A stretch of DNA of 64,000 nucleotides from Acridotheres tristis (Eukaryota; Chordata; Aves; Passeriformes; Sturnidae): NCBI GenBank assembly GCA_037013685.1, contig CM072886.1, positions 3,782,001 through 3,846,000 of the forward strand, read 5' to 3'. Positions 49,101 to 62,756 of this stretch are shown here, one piece after another (the stretch's first letter is position 1; each line of letters begins with the position of its first letter). A program made the position numbers and the translations under genes. The notes under the pieces are model-generated. The model made no database searches, was not told the DNA's origin, and saw only the letters and a list, made by a program, of their open reading frames with translations.

Positions 49101-52100
49101 TGTTTTCTGAAGTAGGTCATGACCCTCTTATGCAGGAATTTTGCAGCTGCTATCCTAAGGGTTGGAACTATATCTATGAGCCTACAGAGGCAAGAGCACG
49201 GGGTATTAAGCAGATCCTAATACCCATTTGGGGTCTCTTTTCTCCCTATCATCCTTCAACAAAATGACCTCCTGCTTTTCAGGAATAAAGCAGCAAGCAT
49301 TTGGCTGTGCCTGGTTTTCATTGTTTTGCTAAGCCGTTATGTTGGAGGAGATTAACCAGGGAGCAAATTTTCTCCGAAAGCTGATCTTGAGAGAGGCGGA
49401 GGGAAGAGCCTCAGCACTGACCTTGATGAGTGTCTTGAGGTGGGGAGTGAGCGGGAACCCAGCACAGGAACATTAACCCTGTGCTGCCCACGTTGAGTCT
49501 GCAGTTGGCTCTGATTGCAGCAGATCTGTGACTGCTGGCAGAGTTGGTTTGTCCAAATCGTGCTATCCTAGCACAAACTGCCCTTGGGTTTTTTTCTCAT
49601 TGAATGTTATTCATAGCAGCCCAGGAAATCTCTTCTCTCCCTGCAGTTGCCCATATTTGTTACCTACTCCTAAACTTTACCAAACTTCCTCAATGAGCTT
49701 TCTTTTTCTCTCTGTTGGTGTCATCTCTCCCTGTGCTTGTTTTCCCTTAGCAATGTCTTCAGCATCCTCGCTGCAGCTTCTCTCCTTTCTTTCTCTTTCC
49801 ACCCTGGCATTTAGTAAACAAACCGTGTGGCTGCAAAGCCCGAAGTGCCCGTGTTGCCATGTTTCCTGAACTCTCCAAAGAAGCATGGAAAGCCGTCTTT
49901 GTTTGGTCCCGGCAGCACGGCACGCGGCTGCTGCCACCAAAGAGCAGCTTGCTTGTGGCACATCGTGCTGCAGCTTGGCTTAATCCTCGCTTGATACGCT
50001 TTTGAGATTTCATTGTTTCTCTATAATTAGTGCTACAGAGGAGCTGAAAGAAATGACGAATTAGCGGGAGAGGGGGGAGTGGGGAGAGCAGGTGGTGATC
50101 GAACTAAAGAGAGCTGCCAGAAAAGTAGGAGCAGCAGGGAATTAAATGGGAGGAGTCTCGAGTTCAGATGATTCCCTGCCATGTGCCCAGAAGGATTTAG
50201 TTTGGGATTTCATTACTGTTCAAATAATGCCATACACTCATAACAGATCGGGTCCCTGTAGGCCGGGGCATTGTCCAGCATTTAGTGAAAAGCAGTTTTT
50301 ACCCTGAAGTCCTAGTGAGCGTTGATCCTGAAGACTCAAGGACTGCAAAGGAGCTGTGGCATGAGTGGTCCTGCTTTTAATTAGGCTGCTTCTATTGTTT
50401 CTGGTAGTAGCATCCTAAAAGAATAAAACACAAAGCTGTTCTTTGTGTGGTGACTTCTTTAAAGCCCTGGACTTCATCTTGTGAAGGATTTGGTTCACAG
50501 TAATGATGTTGCATCTGGATTGTAAGAATCTGCCAGTTGTGCTTACACAGAAATCCTAGGATGTCATGCTGTGGGGGGAAACAGGAGTATGCTGGTACTG
50601 TTGAGTGTCTGAGATATCCAGAAAGTCTTTGAACACAGATACCTGTGCTGATGAGGATGGTAGCTTTACAGGTAAAAATACACACTGAGAAACCAACTGG
50701 AGAATGAAAAGGGTTGTTGTGACAAGACAATCCTCTGAGGTGCAGAGTCATATATTCTTCCAGCATCTGGCTTGTTTTCAGCCTCTATTACTGTGCACCA
50801 AGACATGCAAAGAAAGAAGTCATAATACTGGTGCTTTGAATGTGTCAGCAGCAACATTTCTTCTGGGATCTAACTCTTTCCAAAGAACTGATAAAGTGTT
50901 TGTTTTTTGTTCTGACTTCCAAAAGGCTATTGCTGTTGGGAGACAAGCAGTGCTAGGAAGTGCAAACTCACTTCTCCCTTTTGTCACCACTTCTGCGTGT
51001 GCTGCTTTCTGTCTTGAGCCTTTGTGTTTTTTACTTGTTTTTTTTTCTCCCACCAAAGAAGCAGCAGAAACAAAACAAGAGAAGCAGGTACTGGGTGGAG
51101 AGGAGTAGGTCAATGCCACCCACGATTCCCAGTGAGTGGGAATTCCTTTGTACTGGGACTGCTGCTTTCATGCTGGATTCCTGCATCTGCTGGGCCGAGT
51201 GACTACAGGGGCTACATGTGCAGGTTTGCTTTTGGGATGTTTGTCCTGTACTTAATTTTGAGTATTTCAGCCCTGCTCCTGGCAGTCTAACCAAAATCTG
51301 CTGTCAAAACCTCCCCCCACTTTGCTCTTTTTGAGCACTTTGTGTTAAATATCTGCACAGACTTCTCCATCATCTGTCATTTGCTCGAGAACCTGCTTAC
51401 AGCACTCAATTTGTTTTCAAAGCCCCTTGTAAATATTCTTGCTGTTATTCCTGTCCTTTTCCTAGTAACTTTGTTTTATCTTGTGTTATGAATAGTCTCT
51501 GAAAAACAATGTGTGCAAGTAATAAATGGCCTCAGTCTTGAACTTCCTAAAAAAACATTTGCTTTGGGAAATAATAAAGCTTTAGCAACCTTAGCGTTTT
51601 GTGTTCTGCACACATTTGCCTTCTGCCATTAAAATGTAAGCTCCTGAGTACAGCGAGTCCTGGCAAGCTGATGCTGATGTCCAGGGTGCACTGGCCATGC
51701 CATATCAAGTGAAGTCAAAGTCCTGTAGCTCCACTGTAGCAGGTACTGGTTGAAGATTAGAGGAGCAGAGTCCCACAGTTCAGGGTTTGTCAATTTATTT
51801 CAATGTGACTCGGAATGGAGCAGTTTTCCTCTATCTTTCAGGGCTGGGTTTCAAGCTCTTTCGTTCACCTGGAACTCTGAGTTGATGCAACTTGGTGTGA
51901 AAAGACTCTTGATGGTGTTTGTAGGGAGCTTCAGTAGCCTTTGTTTGAAAATGAAGGTTTTCCCCCTCAGTTTGTCAATGTACTAGGGAAAAAAAATATC
52001 ACAAAGCTTGTAAAAATGTGCTTTACCTGAACTGCAGAATATGGAAGTTGTTTTTATGGTATTAAGAATAGGATAATCTGCTAAAATAGATGTTAAACCA

Positions 52101-55100
52101 GAATGCAGAATAGTTGTTTTCATTTCTCTTTATTTTTACTAGCATTTTTTTAGGTATTTGCAATAGGAACCTTTGATCTATTTTCCACATATGCTGCCCC
52201 CTTTTTTTATGAATGTCGATTTACTTCTTTCCAGTGAAGTGTGTGATTGTGGCAAACCATGATGAAGGTACAAAGTAAAGCAACAAGGTGTCCTATTGAT
52301 GAGAGGTGAATGTTGTAAAAGCTTCTGGAGGCCAACAAAAATGGACTTAACATCAAATAGGTTTTTAAGTCTCACTATTGCAAACTCCCTTTCATGTCAA
52401 AGGATATGATGTACTGAGTACTTTAAATCCAGAGCTCCCTACTTGTAGCAGTTTGAAAGACTGTGTGTTAAAATGTGGTGTTGTTTCCCTGTTGGAATTT
52501 AAATATTCTGAGGCTGTGGTTTTCAACCCAGAAACTGAGGCAGTGTGAGAGCTGGAGCTGAACGTGCTTGAATGAAACCCACCTCATGTCTTTGCATAAA
52601 ATGAGGAGAGATGAGAACAGCAATTAGTGTATAAAAAATATTTGAAAAATCTCATTAGTGTCAGTAGCAAAGAGTGGCTTGTTTTGACACTTTGGGGAAA
52701 ACACATCAGGTTAAAAATCTGTGTGACCTCAGTGACATACCTTGTAAAAGTACATTGAGTAGAATCACTCTTCTATAAGGAAGCTGGAGTCTGGAGAGGG
52801 TTTTTGATCTGCAGATGTAATGATCCCTAGAAAGGATCATGAAGACCCACTTGTTTCTCTTCAGTTTGTCCAGCACTTGGATGTGGTGGCTGAGCCAACC
52901 CATGGAGCTGCACAGTGGGGAGTGCCTAGAGCACTTTGACTGGGTTTCTACCTGGCTTTGCTCTCTTTAGGATCTGGCACTCAGTTTGGCTGTCTAGGCT
53001 CCCTCCCTTGCTGCAGAGGTCCCGAAGGTGTTGGTAACTCTCTCTTTTCCCCCCAGGCAGCGGAGCGACCGCGGTGGTGCAGGCAGCCTTCTGTGCTCCA
53101 AAGAAGGAGAAGGTGGCGATTAAACGGATCAACCTTGAGAAGTGTCAGACCAGCATGGATGAACTCCTGGTATGCAATCACAATTGTCTGGGGAGTTGTA
53201 TTTCAGTTGTTTCTGAAATATCTCTGCTAAGTGCCTTAAAACCTTTCCTGAGGTGGGGTGAAGGTGAGGGAACTCGACTGGCTTCATTAGAGGCAGCTCA
53301 GTTGTCCTGGTTGTGGGATATGGTACTTAAAATGTTAAAAGGATCAATTGTTGCAAAACTTCAGACTGTTTGTTTAGAGCTCAGCACTTTGTATAATCCC
53401 TTTGTTTTGAACTGAGTTAATGTGCAAGTGTGAAGCTCTGCTGTACCCATGAGAGCTCTGAAGTTTGAAAGGGATCCAGAGCTGCATGCTTTCAGAACAT
53501 TTAAAATTTGAGAACGTCTTTGCTTTTTTTTCCTTTCCTGGAGTTCTTCACATTTTTTCCCTTTACCTGTAAAAACTGAATGAATTAGCTGTTGTTCCTA
53601 ATCTCTTTCTGGTATTGTTGCCAGCTAAAGGGATCACTGACATATTGCAGGCTGCCATATGGAAATCCCTGTAATTCTGAGTTCAGGACAGGAGACAGAG
53701 TCCTCTGGAGCTGTAGTGCTGTAATTTTCTGCTGCTCTGTGCCTCTTTACTCAAGGTTGTCTCAATGAAAAACAGATTTTTGCAGTAGCTGTGGCAGTAG
53801 TAGCTGAATTTCCTTTTTCTCATCTGGCTCCTGTATTGATGGGCTTGGTTTTTCCCTCTGTGTGTATGAGCTGGTGCCTTTGCGGTACACTGCTTGTCTC
53901 ATTCACCTCACATCTGGAAGGTCCCTGAATTAAAGCCAGGCAGACACAGACATTCCTGTGAACATTGAAGTGTCTCCACTAGAATGAGAAAGCTTTCTGG
54001 GGCAAAACTCTCCACAGGAAATATTGGCATTATGGAGATGAGGCCTGGAACCATCTCTTCTGAAGCACCTCTCTAGGACTTTTATAGTCTTGCCTTGTCT
54101 TTCTGTCCCCTTGAATCTCAACAACTTCTGTACTTTACCTCAGGCACTTGTTTTGCTGCTTGCAATTAGAAGCTAGAACAGAAATGGGATTTGGGAGTCC
54201 TGCTACCTCTACATTCATACAATTTTCAACAAATCACCTAAAACACAGTTCCAGTTTCTATCTAGTGTCTAATGGTATCTGCAAATCTGCCCTGGTTAAG
54301 AGGAAAGGCCCTGTTCAGTCTGTCAGTGCTCCTGTGGAGGGTTGTGTGAAGGACTGGCCTGTGTTCAAATCCTCTTACAGCTCATGCAGGTATAGGAGGT
54401 CAAGATCTCTTCTCACAGTTTGTCTTTTTGTCCTTATACCAACCACTGTTGTCCTTTTCCAAAACTTTTGTGTGGCTTGCCCATACTACCCTGCCTCAGT
54501 GGTGTTCCTGACTGCATTGCCAGGATGTAGTAATTGAGACTCTGATTCTTTGAGTAATTGCCAATTCTAAAACATTAGGTTCAGAAGGAGACGCTACAGA
54601 GACTTGATGTGTAATTTTAGATAAGCACTTATAATTTCACATTTCAAGTCTCTGGCTGACCTGTTCCTCACAATGATTTTTCCTGTTATGGGTGGGCCTG
54701 CAGTGTATTGCTGTGGCTAACTCTCCAGAGCTTCCAGTTTTGTGACTGGATCTGGTGTGGGTCCTTCTCTGGGCTTAAGGATGCAGCTGTAAGTGTTTTT
54801 CAATTTTAAAGTCAGAGGGGTGGAATGGCACAAAAATGGTTCTGAGCTGTAGCAGCTTCCAGGGGCAGAGGTTGCTGAGGTAGATGTGTTGTTTGAACAA
54901 GTGTCTTCCCTGGGTTTGTTCTGAATTTGTCAGTCTAGTGGACCACCACTGTTGTTTCTCAGTTCAAGAGCCAAAAGAATGGAAGTTCCTGATATTCCCA
55001 GCTCTGTGTGCTCTTACCTTCACTTCTTTTTATCTTGTTTCCATATCTGCTTCTACCCTAAAGTAAATATTCTCAAGTTTTACAGTCTTGTAGTCTCCCT

Positions 55101-58100
55101 TCATGGCAGTTTTCCCTATTAGTTTAATTAACTTCTCTGAGCAACTACTTTATATTGCAGGATTGTACCTTCCCCACAAAGAAAAAAGGTAGCTGTAGAT
55201 GGTTGCAGGTTACAGTAGTTTTAAGAAGCAAGTGCAAAGACAAATACGATGAGTTCACACTGCGGTGTGTTATGCCCCCACTTTGCTTTCTCCTCACCCC
55301 CAGTGCAGTTAAAATCACAAACTGAGGCTTTCATGAGCTCCATTATCCTTCTGTTGCTCTGAAGGCATTTGAGCAGTCTAGCTTATGGTGAACTCTGCTT
55401 TCCTGCTTGGGATCAGGAGAATACTTTCGGGTTACAGCACTGCCCACTCATTGGGCAGTGTGATAGCCAAGGGAAAATTGTGCTTAAATTATTTTTCTGC
55501 AATGCCTCAGACCCACAGACTTCTCTGTTGAAGCAAGCTTCCTTATTTGCAGGGGCTGCATAGCCAAGAGGGTAGAACAGTCTCATATTGCTTGGGAGAG
55601 CGGAGACCAGCAAACTGTAGTGCCATCCTTAAGTGATTTGGTTCTTGTACACCTCTTTCAATGTCTGTGCTTCTTAGTGATTTGCAGTTGTAGTTTTTGG
55701 GATGGAGAAGAGGAAGGCTAATTTGGAGTGGGAAATTCAGAGTAAGTAGCTCTGTCACCAGCTGGATGGATGAGTGGCCTTGAGCTTCCTTTAAGCCTAA
55801 CAGGTATCCTGAGGCCAGGAAATCTGGGACCGTGTCCTTGCTTTGGAGAGGCTGTGCTTAGAGTGAATAAGTGCTATGACTTGGCTCATTAAAGGTATTG
55901 ATCTTGATCCTTTTATCTCAATATACATTTGATCTGTGTGGGTGGTCAGGAATAAACTGCACACTTTGCATATACTGTATGACATTCTAGGTTAATGCAC
56001 TGGATTTATTTATTGCTGCTGTGGGGTATAGAAACTGCAGGAAGGGCCAATTTTTGTTGAATCATGAGCAAGCCAAGTCAAGGGCATTCAGCTCTTCAGC
56101 TGAAGTGCTGATTGCTGTGAAGAATGTAGACAGCAGGAGCAATGCTGTGCAGAGATGGGCCTCTTTCTAACCTAGCTACTGAACTAGGTGATGTTTGTCA
56201 GGAATTTATTTCTATGCTTCATTTTTGTCTTTTTCCCTGTACAGTTTGGCATGCTCCTAGATCTTTCCTAGACTGCCTGTGGGATTCAGATGACAGAGAA
56301 GTACAATGTAGTTTATAGTGATTCTTGCTCAGGAGTGTGACTGGGGGTGGAGTGTAAGGAGAGGTGGTCAAATACAATGTTGCCTACAACATCTTGATTT
56401 ATTGCTGAAGTTCCACTTCGTTTGTCTTACAACCCATGGTAGTTAACAACCACACCAGTGTGGGTTTGCAAACAGTCTGCTTGCTCATGTGTTGTATTTC
56501 ACAGCTGCACACCATTCAGAGCTGTGTTTTGCTCTCTTTTCTACTGTGGGTGCTGGTTGCTTTGCTGCTGTTGCCAGTTCTTGAAACAGTGGTGTAACAT
56601 CTGCCTCAAAATAACCATTCCTCCAGCCTTTTTTCCTTGTATAAGTGTTTTCTTGTTTTAAAGAATTACTGATCTAAAAGGCCTTAAATCCTCCCTCTGT
56701 CCTACAAACTCTACTTCATTTTCATGCAATTAAAGCTGAGTTTTCTTTCATCCAGATGGAGACGTTTTTTCTCCCTGAGTAGGAGATGACGTGGGTTGTC
56801 AGCTTAACGGTTACCAGGACTGTTGAACAGCAGAGGGGGAAACATAAGCTATGGGATATTTCACATAGGACTTTCCCAGCTAGGGGGAAATGCTGCCTGT
56901 TTATTCCCTAAGATGATTCAACAGGAGACAGGCTCAGGAAAAAGCATGGGAGATGGGGTGTTGCTGTTCCTAGAAAGATTCCAAATTCTTCCTACTCCAG
57001 AGACTGACTGCCCTGGGCCTCACAGGTTTCACACAAGAAGTGAAGGTGCTATTCTTCCTATGGCCAGAGGGCAGTTAAGGAGGCTGAGGGAGCAAATCGA
57101 ACTGAAGTTAAAATGTCCTTTAGAATTTCATGGAAATAACCCAGGGAACTTGCTGCCAATAACATGGAGATCAAACATTGTGCGAGATTAAATAAATCAA
57201 CCTATAGTTGAGAAGGTTAAATTAGATAGGATTTAAAAAAAGGATTATGAGCTCCCCTGGTTTAAAGCATAAGCCCACTGTTAACTGCCCAGGCTTAGTC
57301 AGAAGTCTACCCTCTGGGCAGATAATTGTATAACTGCTTTTTATAGGGTTTTTACACCTTCTTTTGAAGACTTGGACAGGATATTGAACTGCCTTTGATC
57401 TGATGGAGCACTTCCTACAAGTGGATTAACCAGACTATAAGGTTGTTGGGAACAAAGCAGCAGATTGCTGTGGAAGTAGTACAGATGTTTCATCCATGCC
57501 TGTCATCTGATGGGAACTGCCACTATAATTCCATTTCCGGGCCTGAGGACCTTCACACTTGCTCCAGGGAAAAGAAGTCCAAGTGTCGGTGCCAGGGAGT
57601 CTAATAAATGATATGTGATTTCTGCGTGGTTATTTGATCTGCTATGTTACATGTTCCTTGCATGCTGGGATTGCAGTTTAAGATTTAAACCTACACTGGG
57701 TAGAGCTTGGTTGTATTGTTTATCAAAGCAGCACCAACAGAAGTCTTAATTACTGGGCTGGTTTATGTTTTGGTTTGATTTTGTTTTGGATTTTTTTATG
57801 TCAAGTTTGCTATGAACATCACAATTTATGGTTGGTGAAATCCTGAACATTGAATGTTTTCCCTCACTTGGCCAGGGTGAGCATGAGATGGTGCCTGTAA
57901 AGAACTTCAGAGAGCTGGCAGCTGTCTGTGGGCACTGCACACACATTGACAGCATTGCTGAGCTGTGAGCACTGGCTATTGATCTGAACAACTGTAAGGG
58001 TCAGTGATGGGTTACTTGGGCATGTGGGTAAAGCAGTCACTTACCCATTTGCTTTTTGGCTGAAACCAATGAAAAATGGCCATGTAGGAATTGCTGCACC

Positions 58101-61100
58101 ACAACAGTTCAGAAACACCTGCTTCCTTCAGGACATCTTCACTAATGCTGAAGACTTTGAAAGAGGCAGTGACCACTGAATGAGGCTGAAGAGTACCCAT
58201 TAAAATGGGCAGCTGCTGAATGACTTGCCATGGCACTATTTTGTTCTCATAACTGAAGATTTCTGAAATGGATAAACACAGTTCATCCATTAAGTATAGT
58301 TTCTTTTCTGCTCTTCTAGGGCTAATCTAAGCCATCTTTGCTGATGCCAGTTTAGCTTCTGTAGCCACTTGAGGCAAGGAGTTGAACTGGATGATCCGAG
58401 GAGTGGGAGTTGAATCAGAATCTCTGATTTTGTGCTTTTCCCCCACCTTCTTAAAAATGTCTTTAGAGTTAATTTTGGTAGAAGAACATGTTTGGGTTTG
58501 TGTGTTGTGTTTTTTTTTTTTTTTTTTTTGTTTTTTTTTTTTGTTGTTGTTGTTGCTGCCTCAAAAGACAAATGAATTGTCAATTTTGCAACCTTTTAGC
58601 TAAACTGCTAAAATTTCACTTGGAGCAGAATGTGAATGGTTATGGCTGCCTGTGGACTGGAGCTCTAAATCCTGCTTTAAAAGGATGAAGAGCAGCTTTA
58701 ATGCCTTATCTCTCAGCTGAAATCTCATGGTATAAGATCTTTGCCAGCCACAGTTGAAGCATTGGTGTTTTCAAGGGGTCAACACATCTGACCTGCTTTG
58801 ATTTCTACCCCAGCCATGCTTTCCCTCACCACTTCTCTTATGGCTGTGATTCCCTTCAAACAGGGGTAGCCACGTTGAGTCTCTGGACTCCTCTGAAGCT
58901 GCAGGTAGCCACATGAAAGCACTCTGCTGCTGTGCTCTATCTCTTGAGTTCATGTCAACATGTAGGAAGTAAAACTAAATACAGCACAATTTTTATCCTG
59001 GTATTTGAGAGCAAGTGCCTCTGAAGCAAGCCTCAGGGGCAGATAAACACAGACTAAAAGGTGGTGGTGTGAAAAGAAAATACCATTAAGAAACTTGAGC
59101 TGGTAGCTCAAACACAGCCTTACCTGCTGCTATTAATTCCAACTTCAGTTGTGTGTCACCAGGCAAATAAACCCTCATCCAAAATAGCAGCTCTCCAGAA
59201 GTATGTCTGACTTCCAGGGGACTAATAGTTGCTTATGATTCTAGATTACACTTCACTGAAGTTTTATTGCTGTTTTGCAAGCCTTGAAATGTTTCTTTTA
59301 TTGCCTGTAGAAGCACTGAGAACATTTGTCAGATCCCTTAATGGAAGCCATGGAAGCATTTAGAGCTAATCCCAGTCTATTTGCTTTTGGTGTTTGACAA
59401 TAGATATTTTTAATATCTTGTCCAGGGTGAGCATGTAACCATTTCCAAACCATTGCCTGTGTCTAGACATGTTGTTGTCGGGAATTCATTCTCCATAGCT
59501 GAGCAGAAAGCAGAACAATTTATGGGAATTGGCAGGAAGGCATTCTCTCATCACTGAAGCCATGGAGTGTGAGGGGTGTTGGGTGGAAGAGCTGCTTATC
59601 ACCCACTGCATCTGTGCATGGCTTGGGGGTCTGCAGCAAGTGACCCATTGTTGGCAGAGAGGGAATAAAGCAACCTTTCCACCTTCAAACTTGTATAGAG
59701 CATCCCAAATAAATGATTACAGCAGTCTGGAAATCACTGAGATTTTTATTAGCAGTCTTCCACTGTAGTCTTGATGCTGGGGAAAATATGGGCAGCACAG
59801 TTGTAACTCTGATCTGGAGATAGCCTTCTTATTAGGGAGGTGGGAAGAGAAAAGGAAGAGAAAACCTTTACCTGCTGGGATTTTGTTGTGTTTGAAGGGC
59901 AGCAAACTCTCAAAGCTTTGGGAATAGCAGTAAAGCTGAGCTTACTGCACACAAAATGGCTGTTGCTGCATTTTGTCCCTGCCTGCTCTAAGTATGCTTT
60001 TGAGCAGAGCTGCCCAGTGATCCTTGAGTGAGATTCCTGCTTTAGCTACAGCCCTTCAGCCCCTGCCTTTGTCCTGCTGGAGCAGACTGTGGATGTATGA
60101 CAGAATTGGCTTGGTTTCAGTTATGCCAGGAAGCATTTTAACCACAAAGCCCCTGTGATTTGCCACTATCACTTAAAACAATTGTATGGGTTGAGCTTTC
60201 AGGATGTTGGTACCCTCTTTGGGGGAGAACAGGAACCAAGCTTTGATGTAGCCAGTGTGAGATTAGCCTAGAAAACTGCTGAAAATTAAATGGGGGGTGG
60301 GAGGGAAAGTCTGCCTGGCTGCTGCTCCTTCTGATTGGTGATAATGTAAAAACATTGAAAATCGTGGGCTGTGATGCAATTAATTATTCAGAGCTGTGCT
60401 ACACTGTGTGAGAAATGGATTAATCTGCCTGTATTGTACATCCACTGGCTGACAGAGGTGTTTAATTGCACAGATCAGGTCTGTGATTATTTATTTTCCC
60501 TCTTTATGCTTTGGTGCACATGACAGACTTGAGCTGCTTGGTTTTTTTTTTAGCTGTGTTTCCCAGCCCAGGGAGCAGGCTGTGGTAGTGAATGAGAGAG
60601 GAAGTTCTTGGAAAACAACAATAAAATGGTAACTGTCACCGAATGCCTGAAAATTTCTGTAGTACAGGGCTGCTTGAATGGCAAACATCTCACCTAGGAT
60701 CTTAAGTAAACTTGGTCCAGACTTTGCTACTGGAGTACAGGAGGTAATGAGACATACACAACTATATATTAAATATGCAATGTTTGTATATATTTCTCAT
60801 ATTGCTCTTCTAATCTCCCAGGGAACTGCTTCAAAATATTTTGAGCAGTTCAGCTGAAAAAATATGTAGCCAGCTCCTCTAGATATTTTCTGAAAGTGGT
60901 GGATTTGGGGCAGGTCTGACTGATGGGATGGATCAGTCCTGCTTGCTACTTTGTGCCCTGGTTTCCTCTGGTGCCACTTGATCTTGTGTAGTATTTTTTA
61001 AGTGTCAGAGAACTACAGAAAACTCCAAAGTTGCTGATTTATTTCCTTTGTGAAAAATGACTTGACACAAGTGAAAGTTTGCAAGGAAGGGAGCTGGAGC

Positions 61101-62648
61101 TGTCAGAGTAAGCAAAATATATTGTTCTAGGCTGTATTTATTTTCACAGAGTATTTTTTTAGTCAGAGTATGCTACATGGAGATGAATAGCTTATTCCCC
61201 ACTCTTCAAATATCCTTTCCTGTTTAGAAGGATTCTTCTTTAATCTGCTTGTTAAGTTTCCTGGAAAGTTGATGCCTCTCCTGGGGAAGCAGAAAGAGGA
61301 ACCAATTGCTTTGGATTCCTCAAATGCACCTACTCACTGAAAAGCAGTGCTAAGTGGATAAATCAACATGAGCCTGTTCCTTTGGAGCTGTGATTGCCAG
61401 CTCAGGCCTTGCCAAGGGGAAGCCGGTGGCTTTACTCTGAACTCAGTCACAAGCAGAGCTATGTACAGGAGCAGGAGGAAAATGTGCTGCAGTTGTGGGG
61501 TGTCCTGGACAGGAGTGAATTCTTCTCAGAGCTCTTTCTTGTACTTCAGTGCCAGGGAAGTCTTGTGCTTAGAGGGAGGGAAGGATGAGGGGGTGAAGGG
61601 CCTCTGCTCTTTTTCCCGTATCCTGTGAAGGAATGCTGTGGTTGAGAGCAGAAGTTCAGGGTATGAGGGGATGGTTGTCTGGGGTGGGTACAATTTGTCA
61701 GGTTGGGGGACTTGGCTGAAGCACAAAGGCTCAGCTGGGTGCAGTGCAGGGTGCCAGCCTTGGCTCAGTGGATGGCTTTTGTCTATGGACAGCCAAGAAA
61801 CTGTGAGTCTTTCTGTCCCAACTGGTGATTTGTGCTTGCATAATTAAATCGGTCAATGTTTTCTGTGCTGCTGTTTCCTCCATAACCTGGGAAACCTCCA
61901 CCCTGAACCCATAACCAAAACTAAGACTAAGCACAGTCAGAACTCAAAACAATTTAATATCTCAACATATTTCCTATGGTCCTCAACTGGTAGTAGCTAC
62001 TGACTTTCTAATCTCAAAGTGATCTCTCTCCTTCCAGTGTGACCAAGGATACAGCTGTCCTTTGTGCCTTCAACCTAATTGAGCTAAGCCATCTGCTTTC
62101 CTTCTGGGAAGAAGAGGCCTTTTATCCCCAGAGGCCAGTATTTCCCTTTCTCATCCAAACGATAGTCTTCAACAGATTAAGCATCTGTTGCATAGTATTT
62201 AACTGAAAGAAGTCAGCATGAACTTCCTAGGTCACAAACCAGAGTGAATTTTGGGGAATATTCTGTTGTAGCTGTGTGCAGGTGTTTTGATTGCCACCAC
62301 CTTGATGACCCTACCACGGGTTTTCTGGTTAACATTTCTTCTAGACAGACAGGAAGAACACCCTAAAATAACTTTTGGCTTTAGTATGATGTAGCCTGAG
62401 TGTTTCTGGATTTTCTGCATTTACCTTCTAGGTATCCTTTTTTCTTTGTACCATCTTTGTGTCTTGATGAAGATTACCTCAGTGCCTGAGGAGTAATAAG
62501 CACGGTGTCCAACTGCTAATGTTTTATTTTTCTTTACAGAAAGAAATTCAAGCCATGAGTCAGTGCCATCACCCCAACATTGTATCTTACTACACATCGT
62601 TTGTGGTGAAAGATGAGCTTTGGCTGGTGATGAAGTTACTTAGTGGAG
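34118..62648 (+). CDS. OXSR1: OSR1 kinase, N-terminal exons 1-3 (3' partial)
   Basis: Exons 34118-34187, 53057-53169 and 62540-62648 join in frame to residues 1-97 of oxidative-stress responsive kinase 1, a Ste20/GCK-VI Ser/Thr kinase. WNK kinases activate it, and it phosphorylates the N termini of the cation-chloride cotransporters NKCC and KCC. The visible part is the kinase N-lobe: [18 protein letters not shown] with the Gly-rich loop (24-29), VAIK with the ATP-anchoring Lys46, the helix C Glu63 in KEIQAM, and hinge-proximal [12 protein letters not shown]. The sequence is nearly identical to my recollection of human OXSR1 apart from a few N-terminal changes ([10 protein letters not shown] here). 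The close paralog STK39/SPAK differs in having a long Pro/Ala-rich N-terminal extension, which is absent here. The catalytic loop, C-lobe and CCT docking domain lie beyond the right edge. Confidence 0.96.
34200..34700 (+). repeat. Degenerate GC-rich tandem repeat
   Basis: GGGACTGTGTG recurs at 34318 and 34510 with similar surroundings (CCCTCC-T-CAGCCA-GT, GTGAG--G-TC-GT-CCC), giving a period of about 192 bp. A GGTCTGGGGT-CCC-TCA motif recurs at 34396 and 34453. It is an old, diverged array at the edge of the CpG island. Confidence 0.5.
42585..42975 (-). repeat. CR1 LINE 3' fragment, antisense
   Basis: It begins AAAATCATAGAGTTGTGGGA, then AAGATTGGAAAAGACCTTTA, CCCCAAGTGCCACATCCAGT, GGGCAGCCTGTTCCAAGGCT, GGTGCAACTTGAGGCCATTT. 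Confidence 0.94.
44223..44244 (+). repeat. Poly-T tract, 22 bp
   Basis: Uninterrupted run of 22 T in OXSR1 intron 1. Confidence 0.95.
48080..48190 (+). repeat. Possible CR1 3' scrap
   Basis: GGATAGACTAGAGGTTCCTT, CAAGCCTAAATGGTTCATCA resembles the last 50-60 bp of a CR1 element. It is diverged and short. Confidence 0.4.
53057..53169 (+). CDS. OXSR1: OXSR1 exon 2
   Basis: 113 bp, acceptor CCCCAG after a pyrimidine run, donor GTATGC. It encodes [19 protein letters not shown] and [19 protein letters not shown]: the glycine-rich loop and the catalytic Lys46. Confidence 0.97.
58331..58425 (+). repeat. Possible CR1 3' scrap
   Basis: CAAGGAGTTGAACTGGATGA, TCCGAGGAGTGGGAGTTGAA resembles the CR1 tail (GGGTTGGACTAGATGATC type). 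It is weak and short. Confidence 0.35.
58510..58556 (+). repeat. Low-complexity T20-G-T12-(GTT)n tract
   Basis: Two T runs (20 and 12) separated by a G and followed by GTT repeats, in OXSR1 intron 2. Confidence 0.95.
62540..62648 (+). CDS. OXSR1: OXSR1 exon 3
   Basis: 109 bp, acceptor TTTACAG, donor GTGAGT. It encodes [20 protein letters not shown] and [16 protein letters not shown]: helix C and the hinge approach. The trailing G is shared with exon 4, outside the window. Confidence 0.97.
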
Positions 62649-62756
62649 GTGAGTGGTCCAAATTTCATTACCCTAAAGGCAGCATAAAAACCTGTCCTCC
62701 CTCCTTACTCTCTCCCTTGTTTGCCTCTTAAGGTTCTCATCTGTGAATGAAGACAT

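Larger units (their letters stand above)
34188..53056 (+). other. OXSR1 intron 1
   Basis: 18.9 kb intron, GTAAGC...CCCCAG. It contains GC-rich degenerate repeats at its start, T-runs (36471-36483, 36653-36668, 37801-37814), an A-run (38435-38449), a T22 tract, a full CR1 tail and a possible CR1 scrap. No nested gene was recognised on either strand. Confidence 0.8.
53170..62539 (+). other. OXSR1 intron 2
   Basis: 9.4 kb intron, GTATGC...TTTACAG. It contains a T/GTT low-complexity tract, a possible CR1 scrap, and an AT-rich block at about 60330-60490 that could be conserved non-coding sequence. No gene recognised. Confidence 0.8.
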
